Shown one piece after another: positions 55,038 to 64,000 of a stretch of 64,000 nucleotides of DNA (its first letter is position 1; each line of letters opens with the position of its first letter). The stretch lies in contig NZ_CP032125.1 in the NCBI RefSeq assembly GCF_003544895.1, positions 2,060,001 to 2,124,000 of the forward strand, in the 5' to 3' direction. The position numbers and the translations under genes were made by a program. The DNA comes from Profundibacter amoris (GTDB lineage Bacteria > Pseudomonadota > Alphaproteobacteria > Rhodobacterales > Rhodobacteraceae). A model generated the notes under the pieces. That model did no database searches and was not told the DNA's origin. It saw only the letters and a list, made by a program, of their open reading frames with translations.

Positions 55038-57827
55038 TCAGCCCTTGTCCTTTAGCCCCATAAGCGCGGCGGCAAAGGGGTTGTCGGGGTCGATTTTCTT
55101 TTCTTTCTTGGGCGGGCGCGCCTGATAGGTTTTCGCCCCGTCGCGTGGCGGGCGTTTGCCCTGCGGTTTGCCGCGCGGTTTGCCCTTGCCCTGCGGCTTG
55201 CGACGTTCGCCGCCGCCCTGGCGTTTGGGCGCCCATGTGAAGGTATAGAAGACCTCCATTTCGGGGGCTTCTTCACTGGACTCGGCAGCCTCGGCTGGGG
55301 CTTCGGCTTCGGGAGCAGCTTCCTTCGGCGCTTCCGACTCGGGTGTCACCTCGGCAGGCGTTTGGCTGGCCTCGGCCTCGCCTTCCGGTTTGGCCTCTTC
55401 GGCGGGCTTTTCGCCCTCAACGGCCTTGGCGTCCTCGACCGGTGCCGGCTTGACCTTCACCCGTTCGCCTTTTTCCGCCTTATAGCCCAACCCCTGCATC
55501 AGGTCGGCGAACTGTTCCAGCGTCATGCCGGTGATTGACAGCATATCGGGGTTGGCCTCGAAGCCGCTGCGGCTGTTTTCGGCGCGCAGCATGTCGGCCA
55601 GACGTTCCAGCATATCGATGCGGATCGCGCGGCTGCCTGCGGCGCGGTAACCCGACATGGTATCCCAACCCTTTGGCGCGTCTTTCTCGGTCGGGATGGT
55701 GACCAGACCGGGCGGCGGGCTTTCGGGGAATTCGTCCAGTTTGTTTGCCAGCGACCACAGCACCAGACGCAGGCGCGTCGGGGCGGGTTTCAGCAACAGC
55801 GGCATGAATATGGTGAACTGGCCAAAGCGGATACCGTGTTTGCGCAGGGTGGCGCGGGCATCCTGATCCAGATCCTTGACCTCGGCCGCGACTTCGGAAC
55901 GGGGCACGATGCCGAAATTCTCGATCATGCGAAAGGCAAAGCCACGGGCAATCGGTGGCAATGTGTCGTCTTTGGACAGGTTCAGCAGCGGTTCGAACAA
56001 GGTCGCGACCTTGCGGTCGATGAAATGCTGCAAACGGCGCTGCACCTTGGTGGCGACATCGACGCCCGCCTCGTCATCGACAAAGGCCACGGCCTGCGGT
56101 TTCAGCGCGTCATCGCCCGCCACCAGCTTGCCCACGGCATGTTCGCCCCACATCAACCCGCCCTGTTCGGTAAAGTCGATTTCCGTATCGGGCGCGTTAT
56201 AGAACCGGTCGGCCAGCAGATGGAACTGCGGCGCAAGCGCGGCCACACTGGCAGCGCGCAGGGTCTTGGCCTCGTCGGCATTGGCGGTTTTGTCCTGCGT
56301 AAAGCGGAACCCCTCAAGACGGCCAATCAGTTGCCCTTCGACCGTCACTTCACCTTTGTCGTTCACTTCGGCCACGAGGCCCTCCTTCTGCTTCAACCGG
56401 CGCAGCAAAACGGACGTGCGCCGGTCAACAAATCGTTGTGTCAGCCGCGCATGCAGCGCGTCCGATAGGCGGTCTTCTACAGCGCGAGTCGCCCCGCGCC
56501 AATGGGTTTCGTCATCTACCCAGCCTTTTCGTTGCGCGACATAGGTCCATGTGCGGATAAACGCCAAGCGTTTTGACAGCGCGTCAATGTCACCTTCGGA
56601 TCGGTCCAGCCGTTTGACCTGCCGCGCCAGCCAATCGTCGGGAATGCGGTTATACTGTTGTAAATACGCGAAAATCTGTTCCAGGATCGCCGCGTGTTCA
56701 GCATGGCTGATGCCGCGAAAATCGGGGATGCGGCAGACATCCCACAGGCGTTTGACATCCTGCGGGCCGCCAATCCGCGTTGCAACATCATCGCGCGCGG
56801 ACAGGGTTTTCAGCGCCATAAGGTCATCTGACTCGCGTGCGCGGGTCAGCCAAGGGTCATCCGTGGGGGATTCGAGCGCGGCAATCAGACGTGCCGTATT
56901 GCCGAATTCCAGCCCCGAATTGCGCCATTGCAGCTTTTTCACCGGTGCAAACCTGTGGTTGGTGATGGCATCGACCACCCCGTCCGCAAGCAGCGGTGCC
57001 TCGCCGGTCACGCCGAAACTGCCGTGGCGCATATAGCGCCCCGCGCGGCCCGCGATCTGGGCCAGCTCGTTCGGTTGCAGCGGGCGCATCCGGCGGCCGT
57101 CGAATTTGGTCAGCGAGGAAAAAGCGATGTGGTTGATATCAAGATTCAGCCCCATGCCGATGGCATCCGTCGCCACCAGATAATCGACATCGCCGTTCTG
57201 ATACATTTCCACCTGCGCATTGCGGGTGCGTGGGCTTAGCGCCCCCATCACCACCGCCGCCCCGCCCTTTTGGCGGCGCAGAAGTTCGGCGATGGCATAG
57301 ACGTTGTCCACCGAAAAGCCGACGATGGCGCTGCGTCCGGGCATCCGGCTGATTTTCTTGGAGCCTGCGTAAACCAGTTCGCTAAGACGATCACGGCGGA
57401 GGAATTGCGCCTTTGGCACCAGTTCGGCAATTGCGCTGCGCATCGAATCCGCGCCCAGAAACAGGGTTTCCCGTGTGCCGCGAGCGTGCAGCAGGCGGTC
57501 GGTAAAGACGTGGCCACGCTCGGGGTCGGCACATAGCTGGATTTCGTCAATCGCCAGAAAATCGGTGCCCATGCCAGCCGGCATCGCCTCGACCGTGCAG
57601 ACCCAGTATTGGGTGCGCGGCGGCACGATGCGTTCCTCGCCGGTGACCAACGCCACAACGGAGGGGCCGCGCAAACCAACAATGCGGTCGTAAACCTCGC
57701 GCGCCAACAGGCGCAGCGGTAGGCCGATGATGCCCGTGCGGTGCCCCAGCATCCGTTCGATCGCGTAATGGGTTTTGCCGGTGTTGGTCGGCCCCAGAAC
57801 GGCCGTGATCCGGTTGTCGTCAAGCAT
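55038..57827 (-). CDS. SUV3-like DExH helicase
   Basis: A 929-residue superfamily 2 helicase. Motif I is GPTNTGKTHYA near the N-terminus; motif II is AIDEIQ; then HVFTDRLLHARGTRETLFLG, YQNGDVDYLVATDAIGMGLNLDI and QIAGRAGRY. These match mitochondrial SUV3 and alphaproteobacterial homologues, which unwind RNA with a degrading enzyme. From about residue 750 the protein is acidic and Ala/Pro-rich, and it ends in a Gly/Arg/Lys-rich stretch (RQGGGERRKPQGKGKPRGK) suited to RNA binding. The S4 gene follows directly, supporting an RNA role. Confidence 0.9.
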   Translation of the reverse strand: MLDDNRITAVLGPTNTGKTHYAIERMLGHRTGIIGLPLRLLAREVYDRIVGLRGPSVVALVTGEERIVPPRTQYWVCTVEAMPAGMGTDFLAIDEIQLCADPERGHVFTDRLLHARGTRETLFLGADSMRSAIAELVPKAQFLRRDRLSELVYAGSKKISRMPGRSAIVGFSVDNVYAIAELLRRQKGGAAVVMGALSPRTRNAQVEMYQNGDVDYLVATDAIGMGLNLDINHIAFSSLTKFDGRRMRPLQPNELAQIAGRAGRYMRHGSFGVTGEAPLLADGVVDAITNHRFAPVKKLQWRNSGLEFGNTARLIAALESPTDDPWLTRARESDDLMALKTLSARDDVATRIGGPQDVKRLWDVCRIPDFRGISHAEHAAILEQIFAYLQQYNRIPDDWLARQVKRLDRSEGDIDALSKRLAFIRTWTYVAQRKGWVDDETHWRGATRAVEDRLSDALHARLTQRFVDRRTSVLLRRLKQKEGLVAEVNDKGEVTVEGQLIGRLEGFRFTQDKTANADEAKTLRAASVAALAPQFHLLADRFYNAPDTEIDFTEQGGLMWGEHAVGKLVAGDDALKPQAVAFVDDEAGVDVATKVQRRLQHFIDRKVATLFEPLLNLSKDDTLPPIARGFAFRMIENFGIVPRSEVAAEVKDLDQDARATLRKHGIRFGQFTIFMPLLLKPAPTRLRLVLWSLANKLDEFPESPPPGLVTIPTEKDAPKGWDTMSGYRAAGSRAIRIDMLERLADMLRAENSRSGFEANPDMLSITGMTLEQFADLMQGLGYKAEKGERVKVKPAPVEDAKAVEGEKPAEEAKPEGEAEASQTPAEVTPESEAPKEAAPEAEAPAEAAESSEEAPEMEVFYTFTWAPKRQGGGERRKPQGKGKPRGKPQGKRPPRDGAKTYQARPPKKEKKIDPDNPFAAALMGLKDKG

Positions 57828-57849
57828 ATCTATCCAACCCGTTCAGCGC

Positions 57850-58398
57850 CTAAAGCGCCACACCTTCAAGCCGTGATACGGCCTCTTGCACGGTTTCGTC
57901 ATGCGGCACCAGTTCCAGCACCTTGCGATAGGCCACCAGCGCCTTTTCGGGGTTTTCCATTTCCTCGAGGATATAGGCCAGCCCCGTCAGCGCCCCGAAA
58001 TGGCGCGGGTTCAGGGCAAGGGTGGTGCGCAGATCGGCCAGCGCGGGACCGAACAGGCCTGACTCAAAATAGGCGGTGGCGCGGGTATAATAGCCTTCGG
58101 CGAAATCCGGTGCGTGATCAACCAGCGCAGTCAGGTGTTCGATGGCCGCCTCTGTGTCCCCGTCCCGCAGCGCATCGCGCCCGCGTTTCAACAGCAGATC
58201 CATCGAGGCCGATCCGCTTTGCGACCAGAGGGTTTCGATCTGTTTGGTGATTCTGTCGGTTTGCTCCACCGTGGCCAGCTGCAATTCGTCGAACAATTCG
58301 TCCACAGTCACCTCTTGGGCGCCCAAAGGTAGGGAAAACATGACTGTCAAAGCGAATGCCGTAACGATACGTTTGTGAATAGGGTTGATTATGCTCAT
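57850..58398 (-). CDS. Exported TPR-repeat protein
   Basis: A 182-residue protein with a signal-like N-terminus (IVTAFALTVMFSLPLGAQ) and about three tetratricopeptide repeats (AIEHLTALVDHAPDFAEGYYTRATAYFESG; ALADLRTTLALNPRHFGALTGLAYILEEM; ALVAYRKVLELVPHD). TPRs bind partner proteins. It is probably periplasmic; the partner is unknown. The ATG at 58398 is the best start, though its ribosome-binding site is weak. A longer frame runs antisense into the SCP2 gene. Confidence 0.82.
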   Translation of the reverse strand: MSIINPIHKRIVTAFALTVMFSLPLGAQEVTVDELFDELQLATVEQTDRITKQIETLWSQSGSASMDLLLKRGRDALRDGDTEAAIEHLTALVDHAPDFAEGYYTRATAYFESGLFGPALADLRTTLALNPRHFGALTGLAYILEEMENPEKALVAYRKVLELVPHDETVQEAVSRLEGVAL

Positions 58399-58471
58399 AA
58401 CAATACCGAGTTTAAACCATGCATCGGCAAGATACGAGACCCCGATGTTCACGAATTGAAAAGGATGACCC

Positions 58472-58759
58472 ATGAGCGAAGTAATCGACACGGCCGTTGC
58501 CGCCCTGAACGAAAAGATTTCCGGCGGATTTGACGGGATTGCCAAATTTGTGATCGGTGACGAAGGGGCTGTGATCATCGATGCCGATGGCGCCCGCGCC
58601 GGTGATGACGACGCAGATGTGACCATGACGGCGGATGCCGATGTGTTCCAGTCGATCCTGGAAGGCGAAACCAACCCGACTGCCGCCTTTATGACCGGCA
58701 AGCTGACGATTGACGGCGATATGGGCATGGCGATGAAGCTGGCTTCGTTTCTGGCCTAA
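58472..58759 (+). CDS. SCP2 sterol-transfer-domain protein
   Basis: A 95-residue protein formed of one SCP2 domain: FDGIAKFVIGDEGAVIIDADGARAGDDDADVTMTADADVFQSILEGETNPTAAFMTGKLTIDGDMGMAMKL region. SCP2 folds bind lipids in a hydrophobic tunnel. The ligand is unknown. It ends directly before the ATG of the hydrolase gene, so both are probably translated from one message. Confidence 0.9.
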   Translation: MSEVIDTAVAALNEKISGGFDGIAKFVIGDEGAVIIDADGARAGDDDADVTMTADADVFQSILEGETNPTAAFMTGKLTIDGDMGMAMKLASFLA

Positions 58760-59695
58760 ATGATGGAAACCGCACCCCTTTATACCGATGTCGCACGCGC
58801 CCCTGACGGGGGCGTGGCCTATTGGCTGGATACGGATGACGGGGTGCGCATCCGTGTTGGGGTGTGGAACAAAGGCACCAGGGGCACGGTTCTGCTGATG
58901 CCCGGGCGCACCGAGTATATTGAAAAATACGGTCTGGTGACCGGCGATCTGCGGCAGCGTGGCTATGCCACGATTGTGGTGGACTGGCGTGGTCAGGGGC
59001 TGGCCGACCGGATGCTGGATGATCCCGACACAGGCCATGTGCTGAAGTTTGCCGATTACCAGCGGGATGTGGCCGCGATGGTGCAGGCGGCGCGGGAACT
59101 AGAAATGCCGCAGCCGTTTTACATGCTGTCCCATTCGATGGGTGGCTGTATTGCGCTGCGATCATTGGTGGACGGGCTGGAGGTGAAAGCCTCGGTTTTC
59201 AGTGCGCCGATGTGGGGTATTCTGATCGGCCCCGTGATGCGCCCGCTGGCACGCGGGATTGCCTGGGCTGCAAGCACGGTTGGTATGGGGCAAAAATACG
59301 CGCCCGGAACCAGTGCGCAAAGCTATGTATCGGTCGCCCCGTTCGAGGACAACCTGCTGACCACCGATCCGGATATGTATGCGCTGTTGCAGGAACAGGT
59401 CGCGGCACATCCCCGTTTTGCGCTGGGTGGGCCAAGCATGAACTGGCTGTTCGAGGCGCTGACCGAAACCCGCAACCTGATGGCAATGGAGGCCCCGAAG
59501 GTGCCGGCGCTGACGTTTCTGGGTACAAACGAGCGGATCGTGGATACCGCAGCGGTGATCAAACGGATGCAGGACTGGCCGGACGGGCGGCTGGAAATGG
59601 TTGAGGGGGCCGAGCACGAGGTTCTGATGGAAGGGCCGGAAATTCGCACACGTTTGATGGATCAGACAGTGGATTTGTTCGGGCAGCATTCCTGA
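58760..59695 (+). CDS. Alpha/beta hydrolase, lysophospholipase-like
   Basis: A 311-residue hydrolase of the PldB/monoglyceride-lipase type. Visible: GTVLLMPGRTEYIEKYG (oxyanion region), VVDWRGQGLAD, nucleophilic Ser in LSHSMGGCI, an Asp in NERIVDTAAVIK, and the catalytic His in VEGAEHEVLME. No signal peptide, so it is probably cytoplasmic or membrane-associated. Coupling with the SCP2 lipid-binding gene suggests a lipid substrate. A strong terminator follows. Confidence 0.9.
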   Translation: MMETAPLYTDVARAPDGGVAYWLDTDDGVRIRVGVWNKGTRGTVLLMPGRTEYIEKYGLVTGDLRQRGYATIVVDWRGQGLADRMLDDPDTGHVLKFADYQRDVAAMVQAARELEMPQPFYMLSHSMGGCIALRSLVDGLEVKASVFSAPMWGILIGPVMRPLARGIAWAASTVGMGQKYAPGTSAQSYVSVAPFEDNLLTTDPDMYALLQEQVAAHPRFALGGPSMNWLFEALTETRNLMAMEAPKVPALTFLGTNERIVDTAAVIKRMQDWPDGRLEMVEGAEHEVLMEGPEIRTRLMDQTVDLFGQHS

Positions 59696-59730
59696 TCAGG
59701 GTTTGCGCTGCGCTTTGCGCATCGCCCCAA

Positions 59731-59760
59731 CCGCGCGCCCCTTGCGGGGCGCGCGGTTTT
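59731..59760 (+). terminator. Rho-independent terminator after the hydrolase gene
   Basis: CCGCGCGCCCC and GGGGCGCGCGG form an 11-bp stem with loop TTGC, followed by TTTT on the plus strand. It is 35 bases after the hydrolase stop. Confidence 0.85.
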
Positions 59761-59793
59761 GCCTCCGGCGGGGATATTTCGGAAAAGAAGAAG
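59761..59793 (-). repeat. 3'-end intergenic repeat, copy E
   Basis: On the minus strand CTTCTTCTTTTCCGAAATATCC then CCGCCGGAGGC, starting 13 bases after the ribD stop. It backs onto the terminator of the convergent hydrolase gene. Confidence 0.7.
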
Positions 59794-59805
59794 GGAACGC
59801 TTGTG

Positions 59806-60906
59806 CTAGGTCTTGCGCCAGTTGTGCATGATGTCGGCGCCCAGTTGACGTTGCTCGACCAGTTCAAAGCGCGGGGCCAGGGCAAGGCGTTGCAAGCCAA
59901 GCGGACCAAGCGAGGGCAACCCTTCGGCTCCCAGAGCGATACCAGCGGTAAAGCCGATCAATTCATCCACCAGACCTGCGCGCAGAAGCGACGCGGCAAA
60001 GGCCCCGCCGCCTTCGACAAATACCCGTGTCAAACCGGCCTGCCCCAGTGCATTCAGGATTGAAGCCGGATCAAGCAGACCTTGACGGATGGCGCAGGGG
60101 ATCAGGGTGGCACCCATGCCGGACCATGCGTCGATCAACGCCGGATCGGCACCCTCGCCATGGCAAAGCCACAGCGGCACAACGCCAGCGGTGCGGGCCA
60201 GATTGCCCGAGAGCGGCAGGTCAAGATTTCGGCTGGCGATGATGCGCACCGGCTGGCGGGAAATGCCCAGATCGCGCACCGTCAGGGTCGGGTCATCCGC
60301 CCGTGCGGTGCCGCCGCCAACCATCACCGCGTCATGGCGGGCGCGTTGCAGATGCACCATGCGCCGCGCCTCGGGGCCGGTGATCCACTGGCTTTCGCCG
60401 GTTGCCGTGGCGATGCGCCCGTCAAAACTGCTGGCCAGCTTCAGGGTGATCATCGGACGGTCCTCCTGCACCCGTTTCAAAAAACCGGCGTGGGCGCGCA
60501 GGGCTTCGGACTGCATCACCCCCGTTGTCACCGTGATACCGGCGTCGCGCAAAATGGCGTGCCCCCTGCCCGCGACACGCGGATCGGGATCCTCGAGCGC
60601 CGTCACCACCCGTGCCACGCCAGCATTAACCAGCGTTTCGGCACAAGGCGGGGTTTTGCCGTGATGCGCGCAAGGCTCTAACGTGACATAGGCCGTGGCC
60701 CCGCGCGCTGCCTCGCCTGCCTGTTTCAGCGCCATGGTTTCGGCGTGGGACCGTCCGCCATCCGCCGTCCAGCCGCGCCCGATGATCCGTCCAGCCGCGA
60801 CAACCACACAGCCCACCGCCGGATTGGGCCATACACGCCCCAACCCGCGCGCGCCCAGAGCAAGGGCGAGCACCATAAAGCGGGCGTCTTGGTCTGGCTG
60901 GGTCAC
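59806..60906 (-). CDS. ribD: Bifunctional riboflavin deaminase/reductase RibD
   Basis: A 366-residue protein. The N-terminal deaminase (1-about 145) has the zinc motifs [10 protein letters not shown] and [13 protein letters not shown]. The C-terminal reductase begins [33 protein letters not shown] and has [14 protein letters not shown]. It performs two steps of riboflavin synthesis. Its start overlaps the end of nrdR by four bases, a common alphaproteobacterial pairing. No FMN riboswitch is seen. Confidence 0.96.
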   Translation of the reverse strand: MTQPDQDARFMVLALALGARGLGRVWPNPAVGCVVVAAGRIIGRGWTADGGRSHAETMALKQAGEAARGATAYVTLEPCAHHGKTPPCAETLVNAGVARVVTALEDPDPRVAGRGHAILRDAGITVTTGVMQSEALRAHAGFLKRVQEDRPMITLKLASSFDGRIATATGESQWITGPEARRMVHLQRARHDAVMVGGGTARADDPTLTVRDLGISRQPVRIIASRNLDLPLSGNLARTAGVVPLWLCHGEGADPALIDAWSGMGATLIPCAIRQGLLDPASILNALGQAGLTRVFVEGGGAFAASLLRAGLVDELIGFTAGIALGAEGLPSLGPLGLQRLALAPRFELVEQRQLGADIMHNWRKT

Positions 60907-61370
60907 TCTTCCGGAGAATCGTCAGGCCGCAATTCGCTTACGAATTTGTCGAAATCATCCGCCGCCTGGAAATTCTTGTAAACACTGGCAAAACGAACGT
61001 AGGCCACGGTGTCGATCCGGGCCAGGGATTCCATCACGATTTCGCCAATCGTTTGCGATTTGATATCGGTTTCGCCCATGCTTTCCAGCCGCCGTACGAT
61101 GCCAGAAATCATCTGGTCGATGCGTTCCGGATCAATCGGGCGTTTTTGCAACGCCATGCGGATCGACCGCTCCAGCTTGTCACGGCCGAATTCCTCGCGG
61201 CGGCCATTGGATTTGATCACCACAAGATCGCGCAACTGCACCCGTTCATAGGTGGTAAAGCGACCGGCGCAGGCCGGACAGAACCGGCGACGACGGATTG
61301 CGGCGTGATCTTCGGCAGGGCGTGAATCTTTGACTTGGGTATCGACGTTTCCACAAAAAGGGCAGCGCAT
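60903..61370 (-). CDS. nrdR: Transcriptional repressor NrdR
   Basis: A 155-residue protein with an N-terminal zinc ribbon ([13 protein letters not shown] ... [16 protein letters not shown]) and an ATP-cone ([20 protein letters not shown]). It represses ribonucleotide reductase genes in response to nucleotide state. Length and both domains are complete. It heads the nrdR-ribD unit. Confidence 0.97.
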   Translation of the reverse strand: MRCPFCGNVDTQVKDSRPAEDHAAIRRRRFCPACAGRFTTYERVQLRDLVVIKSNGRREEFGRDKLERSIRMALQKRPIDPERIDQMISGIVRRLESMGETDIKSQTIGEIVMESLARIDTVAYVRFASVYKNFQAADDFDKFVSELRPDDSPEE

Positions 61371-61504
61371 AGCCTCTCCATTGGGTTTGTTCAGGACTTA
61401 TCCACAGGCACTATAGGGCAGCCGCAACCCTTTGGGTAGGGGGGAAATGCAACCGCAACATACAGCCCCTCTTGACCCTTTGATCAGAAACGCGTAGCTG
61501 CTAG

Positions 61505-61521
61505 TTAAGAATAGTTCTTAA
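61505..61521. promoter_or_regulatory. Palindromic operator upstream of mntH
   Basis: TTAAGAA and TTCTTAA, a perfect 7-3-7 dyad around TAG, centred 29 bases upstream of the mntH TTG. It resembles Fur-superfamily boxes in alphaproteobacteria, such as the Irr-type TTTAGAAnnnTTCTAAA, but differs at one position per arm. Control by Irr, Mur or another metal sensor is inferred. Confidence 0.6.
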
Positions 61522-61541
61522 TTGCAATATCAGGATAAAAA

Positions 61542-62876
61542 TTGACAGAGTCAAACGGCTGGCGCCGCCCACAATCGGAAAAATCGCTGGCGGAATCCCA
61601 TGCCAGCGTGCGCGTGTCCAAAGGGCATTTTCTGCGCCGGTTTCTGTCGTTTTTCGGCCCCGGTTATCTGGTGGCGGTCGGCTATATGGATCCGGGAAAC
61701 TGGGCCACATCGCTGGCCGGAGGCTCGGCTTTCGGCTATACACTGCTGTCGGTGATCCTGATATCCAATGTCATGGCGATTTTGCTACAGGCGCTGGCGC
61801 TGCGGCTGGGGATTGCTTCGGGACGGGATCTGGCGCAGGCCAGCGGGGATGCGTTTTCCCGCCCGGTGGGATTTGTGCTGTGGCTGCTGGCCGAAGCGGC
61901 AATCATCGCCACCGATCTGGCCGAGGTGATCGGCACCGCCATCGGGCTAAACCTGCTGTTCGGCATCCCGCTGGAAATCGGCGTGGTGCTGACCGCGCTG
62001 GATGTGTTCCTGATCCTGTGGCTGCAGGGCAAGGGGTTTCGCAAACTGGAAGCGGTGGTGATTGCCCTGATGGCTGTCATTTTCGCCTGTTTTGCCGTGC
62101 AAATGGTTTATGCTGCGCCGGTCTGGGGCGATGTGTTGCGCGGATTCATCCCGCAGCGCGACATCCTGCAAACGCCGGAAATGCTGTATCTGGCGCTGGG
62201 GATCATCGGCGCGACGGTTATGCCGCATAACCTGTATCTGCATTCCTCGATCATCCAGACCCGCGACATCGGCCCGACCCGCGCTGACAAGCTGGACGCG
62301 ATCCGCATGGGCACGATCGATTCCACCGTGGCGCTGATGTTTGCACTGTTTATCAATGCCTCGATTCTGATTTTGGCCGCCGCCACCTTTCATGTCGCGG
62401 GACAATACGAGGTGGCCGAAATACAGGATGCGCACCGGCTGATCGGCCCCCTGCTGGGCGCGCCGCTGGCGGCCAGCCTGTTCGCGGTGGCGCTGCTGGC
62501 GTCGGGGCTGAATTCGACCGTGACGGCCACGCTGGCGGGGCAGATCATCATGGAGGGGTTCATCCACATCAAAATCGCCCCGTGGAAGCGCCGGCTGGTC
62601 ACCCGCGGCATTGCCATTGTGCCTGCCCTTGTGGCCACAGTGATCTATGGCGAAAGCGGCACGGCGCGGTTGCTGGTGCTGTCACAGGTGGTGCTAAGCC
62701 TGCAACTGCCCTTTGCCATGGTGCCGCTGGTGCTGTTCACAGCAAACAGCCAGAAGATGAAGGGCCTGCCCGCCCCGCGCTGGCTGACCCATGCGGCCTG
62801 GGTGATCACGGTGATCATCGTTGCGCTTAATCTTAAGCTGATCTGGGATGTGGTCACCGGCGCGGTTTCAATCTGA
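61542..62876 (+). CDS. mntH: NRAMP-family divalent metal transporter
   Basis: A 444-residue proton-coupled manganese (or iron) importer with eleven hydrophobic helices. The metal site [17 protein letters not shown] is in TM1 and the [10 protein letters not shown] motif in TM6, both complete. The start is TTG at 61542, six bases after CAGGATAA; no ATG fits. A perfect dyad immediately upstream points to metal-controlled expression. Confidence 0.93.
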   Translation: MTESNGWRRPQSEKSLAESHASVRVSKGHFLRRFLSFFGPGYLVAVGYMDPGNWATSLAGGSAFGYTLLSVILISNVMAILLQALALRLGIASGRDLAQASGDAFSRPVGFVLWLLAEAAIIATDLAEVIGTAIGLNLLFGIPLEIGVVLTALDVFLILWLQGKGFRKLEAVVIALMAVIFACFAVQMVYAAPVWGDVLRGFIPQRDILQTPEMLYLALGIIGATVMPHNLYLHSSIIQTRDIGPTRADKLDAIRMGTIDSTVALMFALFINASILILAAATFHVAGQYEVAEIQDAHRLIGPLLGAPLAASLFAVALLASGLNSTVTATLAGQIIMEGFIHIKIAPWKRRLVTRGIAIVPALVATVIYGESGTARLLVLSQVVLSLQLPFAMVPLVLFTANSQKMKGLPAPRWLTHAAWVITVIIVALNLKLIWDVVTGAVSI

Positions 62877-62965
62877 GGGCGCGCAACTTGCACAGCATTA
62901 TTGGGCTACTTTGGTAAATTGCTGTTTTTGTGCCATACTTTGGGTTTAACCAAAGGGAGAATATT

Positions 62966-63169
62966 ATGAGTGTAGCACGCGTAACCGAGATTTCCTCGAC
63001 CTCGAAGAAAAGCTTTGATGACGCTGTAGAGGAAGGCGTCAAACGCGCCTCCAAAACCCTGCGCGGGATCACCAGCGCCTGGGTAAAAGAGCAAAAAGTG
63101 ACCGTAAAAGACGGAAAAGTCAGCGAATTCCGCGTCAATATGATGGTGACATTCGTTCTGGACGACTAA
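62966..63169 (+). CDS. Dodecin
   Basis: A 67-residue protein: SVARVTEISSTSKKSFDDAVEEGVKRASKTLRGITSAWVKEQKVTVKDGKV and ending in a beta strand NMMVTFVLDD. This is the dodecin fold, a hollow 12-mer that stores flavin (bacterial type); the flavin-contacting Trp in TSAWVKEQ is present. AAAGGGAGA precedes the ATG. It stands alone after mntH. Confidence 0.92.
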   Translation: MSVARVTEISSTSKKSFDDAVEEGVKRASKTLRGITSAWVKEQKVTVKDGKVSEFRVNMMVTFVLDD

Positions 63170-63215
63170 CACACCCCAACGGGCGCGCGCCTGAATAAAT
63201 GGCGCGCGCGCCGGT

Positions 63216-63731
63216 CTACTGGCAGCTTTCCCAGCGCTGTTCCTCAAGGTTATAGCATTGGCCCGCCGCAGTTTTCGCCTCATAGATGCTGCCCCCGTAA
63301 CCGAAACTGACCGATCCGGGGTCACATTCCAGCGTGGCCAGCGTTTCCCCGCCCTCGTTCACGTCGATCAAGCCGCTGATCTCGGCCTGTATTTCATCCT
63401 TTTCGTCGTCGGAAAATTTACGGTCAATGACGCCGGCGACCACATAGCTTGTCTTGTCGTTATGAAAGGTCACAGTTTCCCATATTGCGCGGCCAATGCC
63501 CGGCCAGGGGGTATATTCGGCATCAATGACAGGAACGGACAGGGCCAGATCGGGGGCCTTGCCAACACGGCCAAAGCGATAGGTGAACATGTCCCCTTCC
63601 ACGCAGACGTCCACGGCTTTTCGCCCGTTCGAGAACGTGCAGCTCAGGAATGTGTCTTGCGGTGTGGCGCATTCGGCAATCGCGGTTTGAGGGAAGGTTA
63701 GCAGGCTCAAAGCTGCAACGATTATACGCAT
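63216..63731 (-). CDS. Secreted protein of unknown function
   Basis: A 171-residue protein with a signal peptide (MRIIVAALSLLTFPQTAIA) followed by a Cys-bearing domain (ECATPQDTFLSCTFSNGRKAVDVCVEGDMFTYRFGRVG). Six cysteines in the mature part suggest disulfides in the periplasm. No family recognised. It lies ten bases after the YjbQ gene stop and may share its transcript. Confidence 0.65.
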   Translation of the reverse strand: MRIIVAALSLLTFPQTAIAECATPQDTFLSCTFSNGRKAVDVCVEGDMFTYRFGRVGKAPDLALSVPVIDAEYTPWPGIGRAIWETVTFHNDKTSYVVAGVIDRKFSDDEKDEIQAEISGLIDVNEGGETLATLECDPGSVSFGYGGSIYEAKTAAGQCYNLEEQRWESCQ

Positions 63732-63741
63732 GGTGTTTCCT

Positions 63742-64000
63742 TTACTCGTGACTTAGATGCGCGGCCACCTGACGGGTGTGCGGCGCGTTACGGTGTTCAA
63801 ACAGATATATCCCCTGCCATGTCCCCAGCCGCATTTTACCGTTTTGCACCGGAATGGAAAGGCTGACAGGCAGCAGCGCGGCTTTGATATGCGCGGGCAT
63901 GTCGTCGGGGCCTTCATAGGTGTGGGTAAGATAGGCCATTTTCGGGTCGGTGGTGGGCGGCACCAGCCGGTGAAAGAAGTTTTGCAGATCGGTCTGCACT
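63742..64000 (-). CDS. YjbQ/UPF0047 protein, C-terminal fragment
   Basis: The frame is open to the window edge, so the N-terminus is missing. The 86 visible residues, from QTDLQNFFHRLVPP through TYEGPDDMPAHIKAALLPVSLSIPV to GTWQGIYLFEHR, match the YjbQ family. YjbQ has been linked to thiamine-phosphate synthase side activity. The His in MPAHIK and the final EHR belong to the conserved site. Confidence 0.9.
   Translation of the reverse strand, partial: VQTDLQNFFHRLVPPTTDPKMAYLTHTYEGPDDMPAHIKAALLPVSLSIPVQNGKMRLGTWQGIYLFEHRNAPHTRQVAAHLSHE

Overview
The window looks like a chromosomal segment of a Roseobacter-group or other Rhodobacteraceae alphaproteobacterium. Pointers are the moderately high GC, an alphaproteobacterial mraZ-rsmH-ftsL-ftsI-murE-murF-mraY-murD cluster, a DUF1127 gene followed by tandem CCTCCTCCC hairpins (the R. 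sphaeroides CcaF/CcsR arrangement), an HU protein with an Ala/Pro/Lys-rich arm, FdxA next to CarD, and paired Lrp-type regulators. No rRNA, prophage, transposase or CRISPR array was seen. Four tRNA genes are present: Asp-GTC, Val-TAC, Gly-GCC and Tyr-GTA.

Layout. 1-2.4 kb: end of an M20 peptidase, a secreted unknown, two tandem mini membrane proteins, two tRNAs and an HU-like protein. 2.4-7.7 kb (minus): lon, tgt, phhB and a GluR0-type ligand-gated potassium channel. 7.8-17.0 kb (minus): the division/wall operon, interrupted after murD, with a 10-bp periodic TGGG array upstream of mraZ. 17.6-24 kb: mrp, DUF1127 plus the sRNA cluster, Lrp/LysE, uvrD. 24-30.7 kb: an FMN hydroxy-acid dehydrogenase flanked by two MITE-like elements, pyruvate carboxylase, and a DUF2306/TetR pair with two palindromic operators. 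30.8-39 kb: tRNA-Gly, an ABC membrane domain, and a histidine operon (hisB, hisH, hisA, hisF, hisE) interleaved with small envelope genes and ending in an AT-rich Abi_C-type gene. 39-46 kb: sulfotransferase, CoA-binding protein and its duplicated fragment, rlmB, a glycosyltransferase-like gene, metY and a SIMPL protein.

46.5-49.6 kb holds the most striking gene: a 1043-residue protein containing 31 Glu-Thr and 80 Pro-Glu dipeptides encoded by almost perfect hexanucleotide arrays. 49.6-64 kb is mostly housekeeping: hppD with a divergent Lrp regulator, cobT/cobS, carD, fdxA, an S4 protein, a SUV3-like helicase, a TPR protein, SCP2 and lysophospholipase-like genes, ribD/nrdR, mntH with a palindromic operator, dodecin and the end of a YjbQ gene.

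Working together: the 7.8-17 kb block makes peptidoglycan precursors and the septal transpeptidase. The his genes make imidazole-glycerol phosphate and its downstream intermediates. hppD with its divergent regulator handles tyrosine breakdown. DUF1127 plus the CCTCCTCCC hairpins form a probable stress-induced RNA regulon. Between genes, several repeat families recur: a CTTCTTCTT...CCGCCGGAGGC element just after stop codons, GGCAGCGCCCG palindromes, and CCCGGACCCGATCCGGG hairpins.
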